Of a stretch of 64,000 nt of DNA, positions 51,901 to 59,834 are shown piece by piece; positions within the stretch are counted from its first letter, which is position 1; every line of letters begins with the position of its first letter. The position numbers and the translations under genes were made by a program. Location: assembly GCA_963784135.1 (NCBI GenBank), contig CAWAQG010000008.1:414164-478163 (forward strand). The letters are read 5' to 3'. This DNA is from JADFXI01 sp963784135 (GTDB lineage: Bacteria; Nitrospirota; Thermodesulfovibrionia; Thermodesulfovibrionales; Dissulfurispiraceae). The notes below the pieces were generated by a model that ran no database searches, was not told the origin of the DNA, and saw only the letters and a program-made list of their open reading frames with translations.

Positions 51901-54900
51901 GCTATTCCTTCCTTGTGGACGATGCTGAGACGGTGAGGGAGCAGAAAAGGGTGGAAGCCCGCCTTGAAAGGGAGATAGAGATACGGGAGGCGGACACTTT
52001 AGAGGATGAATATTACCGCAAACATTTTTATACCTTTGTTTCTGAGTTTGTGAACAATAAAAATGTTCTGGACATGGGATGCGGGGATGGACAGGGGACA
52101 TTTATCCTCGCAGGAGCGGCGGCGTCTGTTACCGGAGTTGATACTGACGGTCAATCTCTCCGGCATGCATCTGCAAGGTATGCTCATAACAATCTCAGGT
52201 TCTCGGAATGGCCTGTTCAGGAAAAGGTCTTTGATGTTGTGGCGGCATATGGAACGGCGAAAACGCCAGAGACCTTTGAGGCATTGACGCGACAGGCCAG
52301 GGGACTTCTGAAGGAGGACGGTCTTTTTATTGCCGCTATTCCGCGGGGGAAGAATCTCTGTGCAGGGCTTAATGGTTTCGACTCTTACAAAATCTCCGTG
52401 GAGGGTAATTTCAAATGCTCTCTCTTTATCGGACAGGGCGTATATCCTGTATCCATGATCTTTCCGCTCGCCTCCGGCCCCGGGACTTTAAGGGAACATA
52501 TGGTGAAGAGGGGAAAAGGGGAATTTGTTTCTGCCGCTACAGGTGAAAGGGCTGCCGGCTGCCTGATTGTCTTAGCGTCGGACCGGCCTTTGGCAGAATC
52601 TTCGGTAGAGAGTTCAGCCCTTGTTGATGTTTCCAAAACACTTCTTGATGCAAAAGAGAAACGTATTCAGAAAGCTGAAGAGGATGCGCGGTTTAAGGAT
52701 ATCCTCATTAAGAATGGTAATGACCATATCGCGGAACTTGAAACCTATGCGAAGGATGCCGAAGCGGTGATACGGGACAAAGACGCCCATATAGGGAAAC
52801 TTGAAACCTATGCGAAGGATGCCGAAGCGGTGATACGGGACAAAGACGCCCATATAGGGAAACTTGAAACCTATGCGAGGGATGCCGAAGCGGTGATACG
52901 GGATAGAGACGCCCATATAGGGAAACTTGAAACCTATGCGAGGGATGTCGAAGCGGCGATGCGGGACAAAGACTCCCATATCGGGAATCTTGAAGCGGTT
53001 GTGAAATGCAAGGATGAGCGTATAGTGGAACTTGCCGCCTCTTTAGGCGAAAAAGATGCTTATATCCAGTTTATCCATTCAGGACACGGCTGGAGGCTTT
53101 TGAACAAATATTTCATAATGCGCGATAAACTTTTGCCCGCCGGGTCCAAAAGGAGAACTGCCGCAAAGGAGTTGTTTAGGTATATCCTTAAAGTTTTTTC
53201 TTCAAAGTCGACAGGGAACATAGAGGTTAAGGACCGATATCAGCAATGGATGGAGAAGAACGAACCTGGTCCGATTGAATTGAAAGAGCAGAGTAAAACA
53301 AACTTTTCATATACGCCGAAAATAAGTATAGTAACGCCGGTCTATAATCCTGAAAGGAAAGCTTTTGTAGAAATGATGGAATCTGTCCTGGCCCAGACAT
53401 ATGATAACTGGGAGTTGTGTCTGGCTGACGCCTCCACACGACCCGAGGTGAAAAAAGTAATAAATAAGTATGTGAAAGTCGCCCGGGGGAAAATCAAAGT
53501 CAAATATCTGGGACAAAATCATGGGATAGCCGGCAATACCAATGAAGCCCTCTCTCTCGCAAGCGGTGATTTTATTGCGCTGCTTGATCATGACGACACC
53601 CTGGCCCCATTTGCCTTGTTTGAGGTCGTGAAGGCAATAAACCAAAACCCTGAAATAGATTTTATATATTCGGATAGGGACATGATCTCTCCGGAAGGCA
53701 GACGTTTTAATCCTTTTTTTAAGCCGGATTGGTCTCCGGATTTCCTGTTGTCACAGAATTATGTTTGTCATCTGAATGTTTTTAAGGGCGGACTGATAGA
53801 CAAAGCTGGAGCGTTCAGAGCCGGGTATGACGGTTCTCAGGATTACGATCTTGTGCTCAGGGCAACCGAACTGGCAAGAAAGATCGAACATATTCCGAAG
53901 GTATTATATCATTGGCGGATCGTCGCCGGTTCGGCTTCCGGCGATCCCGAGGCGAAGCCTTATGCGTATGACGCAGCTATCAGGGCCTTGCAAGATGCCG
54001 TAGACCGGCGTGGCTGGGAAGGTACCGTAACTCAAGGCAAAGTGAAAGGACTTTATAGAATATGTTTTTCACTTAAGGACAATCCGAAGGTCTCTATAAT
54101 TATACCGACAAAGGACAAAGCCGACATATTGAAGAAATGTTTGGACTCTATCTTTGAGAAGACGACTTATAAAAACTATGAAGTCGTCCTTGTCGACAAC
54201 AGGAGTGCGGAAAAAGAGACTTTTGAATATTATGAGGAGTTGAAAAGCATTCAGGCCGTCAAAATGCTGAGGTACGATGCCCCTTTCAATTTCTCGGAGA
54301 TAAATAATTATGCTGTTTCGAATGTCGAATCGGAATATGTTCTGTTTCTGAATAACGATGTGGAAATCATAACTCCGGAGTGGCTCGAAGTTATGCTTGG
54401 CTTTGCACGTAGAAAGGAGACCGGCGCCGTGGGTATAAAATTATTATACCCTGATGGAAAGATACAGACTGCGGGATTGATTCTTGACGGAGAAGGCAAT
54501 GTCAGGAGATCACATTACAGGTATCCGGGGGACAGCCTTGGCTATGCGGGTCGAATACAAGCTATCCAAAACGTGTCGGCTTTGGCTGCAGCATGTATGA
54601 TGATGAGGAAAGAGGTCTTTGAAGAAGTCGGAGGGTTCGACCCGAAGTATGTTGTAGCGCACGGTGACATAGATCTCTGCCTGAAAATTCTGGGAAGAAA
54701 ATATCTTATAGTATATGAGCCGCACGCAGAACTATACCATCATGAATCTTTGACGCGGGGATACGAGGACACCCCTGAAAAAATAGAAAGACTGAGACAG
54801 GAAACCGAGTTGCTTATGAAAAGATGGGGGCATGTTCTTAAGAAAGGAGATCCTTATTTCAGCCCTAATCTAACATCGGAGAAAGAAGATTTTACCATAC

Positions 54901-54908
54901 GGACATAG
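48909..54908 (+). CDS. 1999-residue polysaccharide synthase: CsaB-like pyruvyl transferase, GT2 modules, methyltransferase, coiled coil, two further GT2 modules
   Basis: Domains in order. Residues 1-310: polysaccharide pyruvyl transferase (CsaB-like), with GYYFQGNTGDDLMM, LLIGGGTHTRPWN, YITVRDAESRRVVERHG and LIGMRLHALINA...VVGIKYDSKV. Residues 310-490: a degenerate GT2-like fold. 501-745 and 774-1010: tandem GT2 enzymes (AYLDDDDIYYP and AYLDDDDIFYP, each with THEDWDL). 1035-1190: SAM methyltransferase (VLDMGCGDGQGTF). 1273-1380: coiled coil with four 21-residue repeats. 1470-1700: GT2 (LLDHDDTLAP, YDGSQDYDL). 1728-1970: GT2 (FLNNDVEI, HGDIDLCL). Such a chain could add several sugars, pyruvylate and methylate the same glycan. 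CsaB-type pyruvylation makes the ligand of SLH domains, and the upstream exporter ATPase carries SLH repeats. No frameshift is seen. Confidence 0.85.
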   Translation: MPTIHNEIKKVHILLCGYYFQGNTGDDLMMNAIVRSLDRYGEVKVTASFIPAEIDWCDILLIGGGTHTRPWNIGGYEQAKYARERGKKVVYYAQTIEDGHPLFDEHLGRADYITVRDAESRRVVERHGFRAILASDPLFEKRQRTVGVSLRKFFAAPPDFVERIAGVLDDLSLDYKIVFLPYTESENPEEDDISYHEEVIRLMKSNPGRTSYEQGIGSVDLLIGMRLHALINAVNRGKRVVGIKYDSKVGRIMSDLALEDMTVSYDEVNKITDIVRNRIFRADALSMRERVNEALIEKLCRDIKGGPLPGTSLVLQTCDDGTVIRDTLESLIHQTMQDWELIVVDKGNAVETKEMVLSLADARMRYYNFGRNSVNFSRNIGTILARGEIIVLIEAGQIGGPQWLESVRTEFSRPDRDIICSPLVRRQAGGDEVRQVIAFRSDVARHCPLNEEADASDFSGLLQCAAEKGFHFYTVEGPLTAEPATHEQREEGSLCLSPAYGLPMVSIIIATCNRPGFLKEALQSVMSQIFRSFEVIVVNDGGEDVSEIVQLFNTERVPVISLRHDQRRGPSAARNTGLKAAKGKYIAYLDDDDIYYPNHIEVLVASLERNKWQVAYTDAYQAFQTWVTDRYVTAFREVTYSREFDLQKLLISNYIPMLNIMHRRDILDKCGLFDEALETHEDWDLYIRFAQIADFHHIKMVTAEFRTRSDGTNLSYEKRHDFLRTLRVIYDRYAHLVTDAAVLDAQKKGCMEALGSRVVASNMEAGNREPAIEGPLVSVIVPTSNRPGMLSRALASILSQTYRNLEAIVVNDACEDVSDMIDSCRDSRVVYIRHEHNRGRSAARNTGLKAARGIYIAYLDDDDIFYPDHVETLAGFLEKNGEKVAYTDAYQAVQTPIADAYVTVGKNVPFSADFDRRQLLVDNYIPINTIMHRKELLDETGLFDEEMETHEDWDLLIRLSMQCDFHHIRRLTTEFRTRDNSTRAYSSFLKSMRLIHRRYSFLVDDAETVREQKRVEARLEREIEIREADTLEDEYYRKHFYTFVSEFVNNKNVLDMGCGDGQGTFILAGAAASVTGVDTDGQSLRHASARYAHNNLRFSEWPVQEKVFDVVAAYGTAKTPETFEALTRQARGLLKEDGLFIAAIPRGKNLCAGLNGFDSYKISVEGNFKCSLFIGQGVYPVSMIFPLASGPGTLREHMVKRGKGEFVSAATGERAAGCLIVLASDRPLAESSVESSALVDVSKTLLDAKEKRIQKAEEDARFKDILIKNGNDHIAELETYAKDAEAVIRDKDAHIGKLETYAKDAEAVIRDKDAHIGKLETYARDAEAVIRDRDAHIGKLETYARDVEAAMRDKDSHIGNLEAVVKCKDERIVELAASLGEKDAYIQFIHSGHGWRLLNKYFIMRDKLLPAGSKRRTAAKELFRYILKVFSSKSTGNIEVKDRYQQWMEKNEPGPIELKEQSKTNFSYTPKISIVTPVYNPERKAFVEMMESVLAQTYDNWELCLADASTRPEVKKVINKYVKVARGKIKVKYLGQNHGIAGNTNEALSLASGDFIALLDHDDTLAPFALFEVVKAINQNPEIDFIYSDRDMISPEGRRFNPFFKPDWSPDFLLSQNYVCHLNVFKGGLIDKAGAFRAGYDGSQDYDLVLRATELARKIEHIPKVLYHWRIVAGSASGDPEAKPYAYDAAIRALQDAVDRRGWEGTVTQGKVKGLYRICFSLKDNPKVSIIIPTKDKADILKKCLDSIFEKTTYKNYEVVLVDNRSAEKETFEYYEELKSIQAVKMLRYDAPFNFSEINNYAVSNVESEYVLFLNNDVEIITPEWLEVMLGFARRKETGAVGIKLLYPDGKIQTAGLILDGEGNVRRSHYRYPGDSLGYAGRIQAIQNVSALAAACMMMRKEVFEEVGGFDPKYVVAHGDIDLCLKILGRKYLIVYEPHAELYHHESLTRGYEDTPEKIERLRQETELLMKRWGHVLKKGDPYFSPNLTSEKEDFTIRT
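52725..52976 (+). repeat. 63-bp tandem repeat, four copies, coding for the coiled coil
   Basis: Copies at 52725, 52788, 52851 and 52914, with a partial fifth from 52977. Each encodes 21 residues (HIGKLETYAKDAEAVIRDKD plus A), three heptads. Copies differ by only a few bases, which indicates recent expansion. Confidence 0.95.
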
Positions 54909-54923
54909 TCGGCTGTTGCCGTC

Positions 54924-55733
54924 CTATTCTCTCTTTTCCTGTTCTATAATATCCAGGACCTCTAACCGCGATATGTTTATTCCTTTCCCATTTCGGCCTA
55001 ATGTTATAAAAAACTCAAACCTTTCTGTGGGGAAAAAGTCCACCTCTTGAAAAGGGATGAATCCGAGACAAAAAAGATCATGAATTATCAACCTGAAAGA
55101 GTGCGGAACAAAACACCACGCATGACAGTCTAAATATGCCTTTTCTTTAAGCGCCGACTTCATTACTTGATGCGCATGCTCTAATGAATTGATAAATTTA
55201 TATTCTCCGGCAGTAGTTGAGTCCCATGCAATGCTCCCTGATTTTGATACCATATTCAGAAAATACTCCGCTACGGTACCTGGGGTATGAACATTGTTTT
55301 TTGAAAAATGGCTATCTATGATTTTTGAAATTCCAGTAATTGGCCGGAAGCGGTCGAAACAATAGCGTTTATCGGGCACGATCAAAGAAATAACTCCGTC
55401 GTCCCTCAGAATGGCATCGCAATCATTAAGAAAACAAATTAAGTCCGGCGTATGCTCAATTACATGCGAAGCAATAATCCAGTCGTAATACTTACTTTTC
55501 CCTGTCAACTCTGCGTAGTTTTCCCCTCGCCACACAAAATCAACATCCTCAATATTTTCAAGATTTACGTTAGCATCCTTGAATTTGGTGATCAGTTTAT
55601 CACGGTTCATGACGTCAATGATATGTACCTTATAGCCCTCTTTCTTAGGAGCTATAGCATTATGGCTGGGGCCAATTTCAATGCCGTGTCCGTTTTTGTT
55701 TATATGTCGTAACGCTTTTTCTTTTCGATCCAT
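54924..55733 (-). CDS. SAM-dependent methyltransferase, class I
   Basis: A 269-residue protein on the minus strand, convergent with the giant synthase (15 bp apart). GHGIEIGPSHNAI is the SAM loop, YDWIIASHVIEHTPDL the conserved strand-helix, and DDGVISLIVPDKRYCFD the next. The DKRYCFDRFRP motif is found in methyltransferases next to glycosyltransferase genes. ATG at 55733 is chosen; a TTG at 55757 would add eight residues. Confidence 0.85.
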   Translation of the reverse strand: MDRKEKALRHINKNGHGIEIGPSHNAIAPKKEGYKVHIIDVMNRDKLITKFKDANVNLENIEDVDFVWRGENYAELTGKSKYYDWIIASHVIEHTPDLICFLNDCDAILRDDGVISLIVPDKRYCFDRFRPITGISKIIDSHFSKNNVHTPGTVAEYFLNMVSKSGSIAWDSTTAGEYKFINSLEHAHQVMKSALKEKAYLDCHAWCFVPHSFRLIIHDLFCLGFIPFQEVDFFPTERFEFFITLGRNGKGINISRLEVLDIIEQEKRE

Positions 55734-55757
55734 GCGGTCAGGTGCACCTTGCGTCAA

Positions 55758-56250
55758 GATTTATAGAGTTATTATAGCAAAAAATAATATTGTCAAATAA
55801 ATTTCTAAAGTGAAAATGGCAAATGGGCGCGGTCTTACCACTCACTCATGTCCAAAGGGACCGATGGGGGCCACTTACCTGAAACGCCGCATCAAAGGGG
55901 TGCAACTTTAATTGCTCCTGCTACTAAGGGCGACATCCTGTCGATGCTGCTTAACTCATTGATTGTTTATCTCTTTATTATTGGATAGGTGATTTCTGTA
56001 AATATTTGTTTACAATAGTTGACTAAATGTTTTCTTGAAAGTGAACACCTCAAACTGTTCCATGAGCCTCAAAAATATCATTGCAGAAAAGTGAAGTAAT
56101 TTCACAGTTTCTAAACAGTTGATTAAATTGATTTATAAAGATTACTTTGTCGCTCCACTCCTCGCGATGGCAATACAAAATATTTTTTTAGAATATCCCT
56201 TCTTGTCGTTTAATCAGGCGTATTTTTTGCTAAAGTGGGTCATGTAAAAA
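55758..56250. other. 490-bp AT-rich intergenic region, no gene seen
   Basis: No convincing coding sequence on either strand. A small inverted repeat TGTAAA/TTTACA lies at 55997-56014. The region separates divergent genes (methyltransferase on minus, REC-HD-GYP on plus), so it should hold both promoters, but I could not place them reliably. Confidence 0.5.
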
Positions 56251-56292
56251 GTGATGCTCATTAATACATGGTTAGGGGAGTTGAACTCAATT

Positions 56293-57243
56293 ATGGCGCT
56301 TAATGATCTTTCTGCTGTGGTGGTCGATGATTCGGACTATAGCCGTCCCTTAATCGAGACAGTAACAAGGATGGCAGGCTTTCAGGTCTCAAGTTTCTCT
56401 TGTCCGTTGGAGGCGCTGCACTACGTCAGGGAGAATCCTATAGACATGGTATTCACGGACTTCAGGATGCCGAAAATGGATGGCCTGACCTTTATGCGGG
56501 AAACGCGCAAAGTACACCATGATATACCTGTAGTCATGATAACAGGGGATTCCAACGCTCCGGAGTTGAAGGACCTCGCCCCGGAGGACTCTTTCTCGGA
56601 GTTATTTGCCAAACCCTTTTCTCCCGAGGATTTCTTCGAGCGGGTAAAACCGCTCGCCCTGCGCCGTCAGTACATGAAATTTGCCGGCGCCTACCGGCTG
56701 AAAGAGGACGTCTTCGGGAACCACAGGGTCAGGGTGGGACTTTACTCAAAAATTATAGCGGCGGGTTTGAACTGGGACGAAAGGGAGCAGGATTTGATCT
56801 ATTACGCTGCCCAGCTGCATGACATAGGCATGATCAGCATCCCGGACCATATTTTCTTTAAGCCGGGACCTCTGACGCATGACGAAATGGATATTGTCAG
56901 GAAGCACTGCAGCATTGGCTGCAGTATTATGCCGGAGAAATCGAATCCCTATTTCACGACAGCTTCCATTGTTTCGCTGACGCACCACGAGAGGTATAAC
57001 GGCAGCGGCTATCCGTCCGGACTTTCAGGAGACGCTATTTCAGTTTACGGAAGGGTCACTGCGGTGGCCGATGTTTTCGACGTCCTGACATCCACAAGGC
57101 CTTATAAGACAGCCTGGGACTTCGAAAAATCGCTCAGTTTTATCAGCGACAACATGGACATTCATTTTGATCCCGTGATGGCCGCCGTTTTTGTCAGGAA
57201 TGCCGACAGGATAAATGAGATTTACGCCAGCCTTGCTGACTAG
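56293..57243 (+). CDS. Response regulator with HD-GYP cyclic-di-GMP phosphodiesterase domain
   Basis: A 316-residue protein from ATG 56293 (GGGGAG upstream; 56254 is an alternative). The receiver domain has VVVDDSDYSRP, the phospho-acceptor Asp in MVFTDFRMPKMDG, and Lys in FAKPF. The HD-GYP domain has NHRVRVGLYSK, QLHDIGMISIPDHI, the KPGPLTHDEM loop, LTHHERYNGSGYPSGL and VADVFDVLTSTRPYK. HD-GYP proteins hydrolyse cyclic-di-GMP. It may link a sensor to control of surface glycan or secretion, but no histidine kinase is in the window. Confidence 0.9.
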   Translation: MALNDLSAVVVDDSDYSRPLIETVTRMAGFQVSSFSCPLEALHYVRENPIDMVFTDFRMPKMDGLTFMRETRKVHHDIPVVMITGDSNAPELKDLAPEDSFSELFAKPFSPEDFFERVKPLALRRQYMKFAGAYRLKEDVFGNHRVRVGLYSKIIAAGLNWDEREQDLIYYAAQLHDIGMISIPDHIFFKPGPLTHDEMDIVRKHCSIGCSIMPEKSNPYFTTASIVSLTHHERYNGSGYPSGLSGDAISVYGRVTAVADVFDVLTSTRPYKTAWDFEKSLSFISDNMDIHFDPVMAAVFVRNADRINEIYASLAD

Positions 57244-57294
57244 TGCCGAACTCTATACGGAAACTACCTAATCGCTTTGAAAAGGAGGGAGGAG

Positions 57295-57387
57295 ATGAAT
57301 AAACGAGATTGGGTCAATGCGGCACTTCTATCCGCAGGCCTGATGATTGTCTCTGTGGTCCTTGTTTATTTCGTTTTGTTGAGGTGA
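57295..57387 (+). CDS. Small single-pass membrane protein, 30 residues
   Basis: ATG 57295 is preceded by a very strong ribosome site AAAGGAGGGAGG. The product MNKRDWVNAALLSAGLMIVS continues VVLVYFVLLR: a short basic head, a single hydrophobic helix and a terminal Arg. The ideal ribosome site supports translation. Function unknown. It follows the REC-HD-GYP gene by 51 bp. Confidence 0.6.
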   Translation: MNKRDWVNAALLSAGLMIVSVVLVYFVLLR

Positions 57388-57510
57388 CTGCGAAAAAAAG
57401 ACTGAAATCAACAATCTCACAGGTTTTTCCGGCAGCTTATTGTCCAGGTGAGATCAAGGATGAATAGACATATATGGGAAAGATATATCACGAAGAGGAG
57501 GTGAAGCATA

Positions 57511-57747
57511 ATGAACTGTTGGGAATATAAAAAATGCGGCCGGGAAAAAGGCGGCGCCAATACCGGCCAACTGGGTGTTTGCGCTGCGTATCCTGATAAT
57601 GGCAAAACCTGCGCCCGCATAGCTGGGACGCTGTGCGGCGGTAAAACACAGGGGTCTTTTGCGATGAAACTTGCGGATTGCGTGCAGTGCGATTATTACA
57701 AGAGTGGGCACTATGTAAGGGGACTTTCCTTTGACAAAGGAAGGTAA
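57511..57747 (+). CDS. Two-CW domain protein
   Basis: A 78-residue cysteine-rich protein. MNCWEYKKCGREKGG opens the two-CW pattern, followed by GVCAAYP, TCARIAGTLCGG and DCVQCDYY; the conserved Cys and Trp residues could bind a metal or an iron-sulfur cluster. The ribosome site AGGAGGTG is strong. Such proteins are found near signalling genes in anaerobes, and their function is unknown. Confidence 0.8.
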   Translation: MNCWEYKKCGREKGGANTGQLGVCAAYPDNGKTCARIAGTLCGGKTQGSFAMKLADCVQCDYYKSGHYVRGLSFDKGR

Positions 57748-57836
57748 GCAGGAATTTTATAGATGATGTCTTTATTATTTTGCGGCCGTCGGCCAACCCT
57801 GTTTCGTGATTAACAGGTGTCAGAAGAGGAGGAGCT

Positions 57837-57968
57837 ATGATTGGAAAAGACTTGTTGGACCATGAAGTAGGTGTTTTTAGTGTAGTGTTGGCAGCGGCGT
57901 ATATGGTGTTTGCCACTGTTTATGTCACAACCTCCTGGGTACTGTATGGTTTTTTTCCGGTTGTATAA
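57837..57968 (+). CDS. Small membrane protein, 43 residues
   Basis: ATG 57837 follows GAGGAGGAG. The protein begins MIGKDLLDHEVGVFSVVLAA, with one hydrophobic helix (about 13-40) and an aromatic C-terminus (WVLYGFFPVV). The good ribosome site and clean stop support a real gene, but no family is recognised. Confidence 0.5.
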   Translation: MIGKDLLDHEVGVFSVVLAAAYMVFATVYVTTSWVLYGFFPVV

Positions 57969-58148
57969 TCAGTAATTGCTTTGAGGGTTTTATAGAAATA
58001 AACAGTGACAGGCGTGCCCCGCCTTATCTCGCGCGATAAAAATGACTTAGCCGATAGAAAAATCCACGTGCCGACCGACTACCCATAATATGTTATATTT
58101 GTAAAGGTGCTAAAATTAAGTCAACGACGAGGGATAAATGGCTGTTCC

Positions 58149-59825
58149 ATGTTAACTTTTTTTGAAAGCAGCAAGCTGTTAAGAAGATTTCTTCGATACC
58201 CCGCTTTTTATTATGAAGATAATGAACGGAGCCTTCTCCGGCTGGTCCAATCAGAATGGAATGATTATGAATTATGGCTTTACCGTAATCGCCTGTTTAC
58301 GTTGAGCAGCTTGAAGACTTTGCACCGGCAGGTCAGGCAGATGAAGATAAAGCCGAAAGTTTCCATTATCATGCCTGTTTTTAATCCGCTCCCGGCTGAG
58401 ATTCAACAGGCAATCGAGTCAGTACAGTGGCAGGCCTATCCCTACTGGGAGTTGTGCATTGTCGATGACTTTTCGGCCGACAGGGAATATCTGAGTTTGC
58501 TGAAGGGACTCAGGGACAGTCGGGTAAAGGTTTTTTTGCGTGATACCCATTCAGGAATCGCGGAGACATCACAGTACGCACTTGAGAAAGCGACGGGTGA
58601 CTATGTTGCCCTGATGGACCAGGATGACGAACTGTATCCTGATGCGCTCTTTTCTTTTGCTGAAGCCCTGCAGAGCGAAGAGATAGATTTTTTTTATAGC
58701 GACAGGGACATGATCTCGCCGCAGGGCAAGAGATATATGCATTTTTTCAGGCCTGGCTGGTCTCCGGAATATCTCCTTTCATTCAATTACGTCCCCCACC
58801 TTGAGATTTATGATAAAAAACTTCTGCTCGGCATCGGCGGGTTCAGGAGGGGCTACGATGGTTCCCAGGACTATGACCTTGTGCTCAGGGCGACCGAGCA
58901 GACAGCCAGAATTTACCACTGTCCCAGAGTTCTCTATAGCTGGCGGCAATCACGGGGAAGCGTTGCCGGAAGCCCCGACAGCAAAGGCTATGCATTTGAA
59001 GCCGGAGTAAGGGCGCTCAAGGATACGGTAAAGAGGAGGAAGCTGCCTGCCCGTGATGTGGTTGAGAACACCGATATCTGGAGGGGGCACTACAAGATCA
59101 TATGGGATGAGGAGGCATTGTCAGGGGAGCCGGTATCTTTTGTTGTCATCGGCGGTCCTAAGGACGAATTAAGCAGGGTCGTCTCGCTCCTTAAAAATTC
59201 ATCCGGCTGTCCTGCAAACAGTTCCTTCGTTACGGCAGATTATACTGTAAGGAGTATCAATGCAGCACTCAAGGACATTCAGGGCGGAGTTGTATTTTTT
59301 TGCGTCAGCTCGATAACTGATATTGTTTCTGCCGCCTTCACCGATCTGCTCGGCTATCTTGCTATTGACGGCGTCAGCGTTGTGGGTTGCAAGTTCCTTG
59401 ATAAAGAAAATAAAATATTCAGTGCCGGCCTCGCGATAACGGATTCAGGCAAGGTTTTGTCCGCATACAGGGGGCATCCTTGTAATGAGCATGGGTATGG
59501 CGCGGTCGCCTCGGTGCCGAGAAATGTCTCCGCTGTTTTTCCCTTTTTTTGGGGATGCAGGGTCAATGAGTTGAGAGAGAGGGGGTCCCTTAAGGAGGGC
59601 GCGGATTATTTTTATTCTGCCATGAGTTTTTTTAAAGACTGCATTCAGTCAGGAAAGAGAATCGTATGTGTACCATATATGTGTTTGAAGGCCGATACCG
59701 AAAGGCTGGATTACCATGAAGGGTCCAACGCTTTTCTCGAAAAATGGAAGTCCGACGGCATGAGGGACCGGTACTACAATCCGAACCTGACCGACCTCTT
59801 TGAGGACTTCGGGGTAAGGATGTAA
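58149..59825 (+). CDS. Family 2 glycosyltransferase, related to the third GT2 module of the giant synthase
   Basis: A 558-residue protein (ATG 58149; GTG 58107 is an alternative). The GT2 domain (about 80-320) contains KVSIIMPVFNPLPAE, CIVDDFSADREYL, LMDQDDELYPDALF, YSDRDMISPQGKRY and GYDGSQDYDLVLRATE. These match the module at residues 1470-1700 of the synthase (YSDRDMISPEGRRF, GYDGSQDYDLVLRATE), so the two share recent ancestry. The C-terminal half resembles a second, degenerate GT2 fold without an obvious DxD. Rhamnosyl-type transferases with tandem GT2 folds are the nearest known type. Confidence 0.8.
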   Translation: MLTFFESSKLLRRFLRYPAFYYEDNERSLLRLVQSEWNDYELWLYRNRLFTLSSLKTLHRQVRQMKIKPKVSIIMPVFNPLPAEIQQAIESVQWQAYPYWELCIVDDFSADREYLSLLKGLRDSRVKVFLRDTHSGIAETSQYALEKATGDYVALMDQDDELYPDALFSFAEALQSEEIDFFYSDRDMISPQGKRYMHFFRPGWSPEYLLSFNYVPHLEIYDKKLLLGIGGFRRGYDGSQDYDLVLRATEQTARIYHCPRVLYSWRQSRGSVAGSPDSKGYAFEAGVRALKDTVKRRKLPARDVVENTDIWRGHYKIIWDEEALSGEPVSFVVIGGPKDELSRVVSLLKNSSGCPANSSFVTADYTVRSINAALKDIQGGVVFFCVSSITDIVSAAFTDLLGYLAIDGVSVVGCKFLDKENKIFSAGLAITDSGKVLSAYRGHPCNEHGYGAVASVPRNVSAVFPFFWGCRVNELRERGSLKEGADYFYSAMSFFKDCIQSGKRIVCVPYMCLKADTERLDYHEGSNAFLEKWKSDGMRDRYYNPNLTDLFEDFGVRM

Positions 59826-59834
59826 GGAAGAAAC

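Noticed and set aside
52725..52976. CRISPR-like array
   Set aside because: The units are contiguous 63-bp coding repeats in frame, with no spacers and no cas genes nearby.
52614..52979. Antisense reading frame with repeated FKFPYMGVFVPYHRF-like units
   Set aside because: It is the reverse-strand image of the 63-bp repeats of the giant synthase. It has no ribosome site and no independent support.
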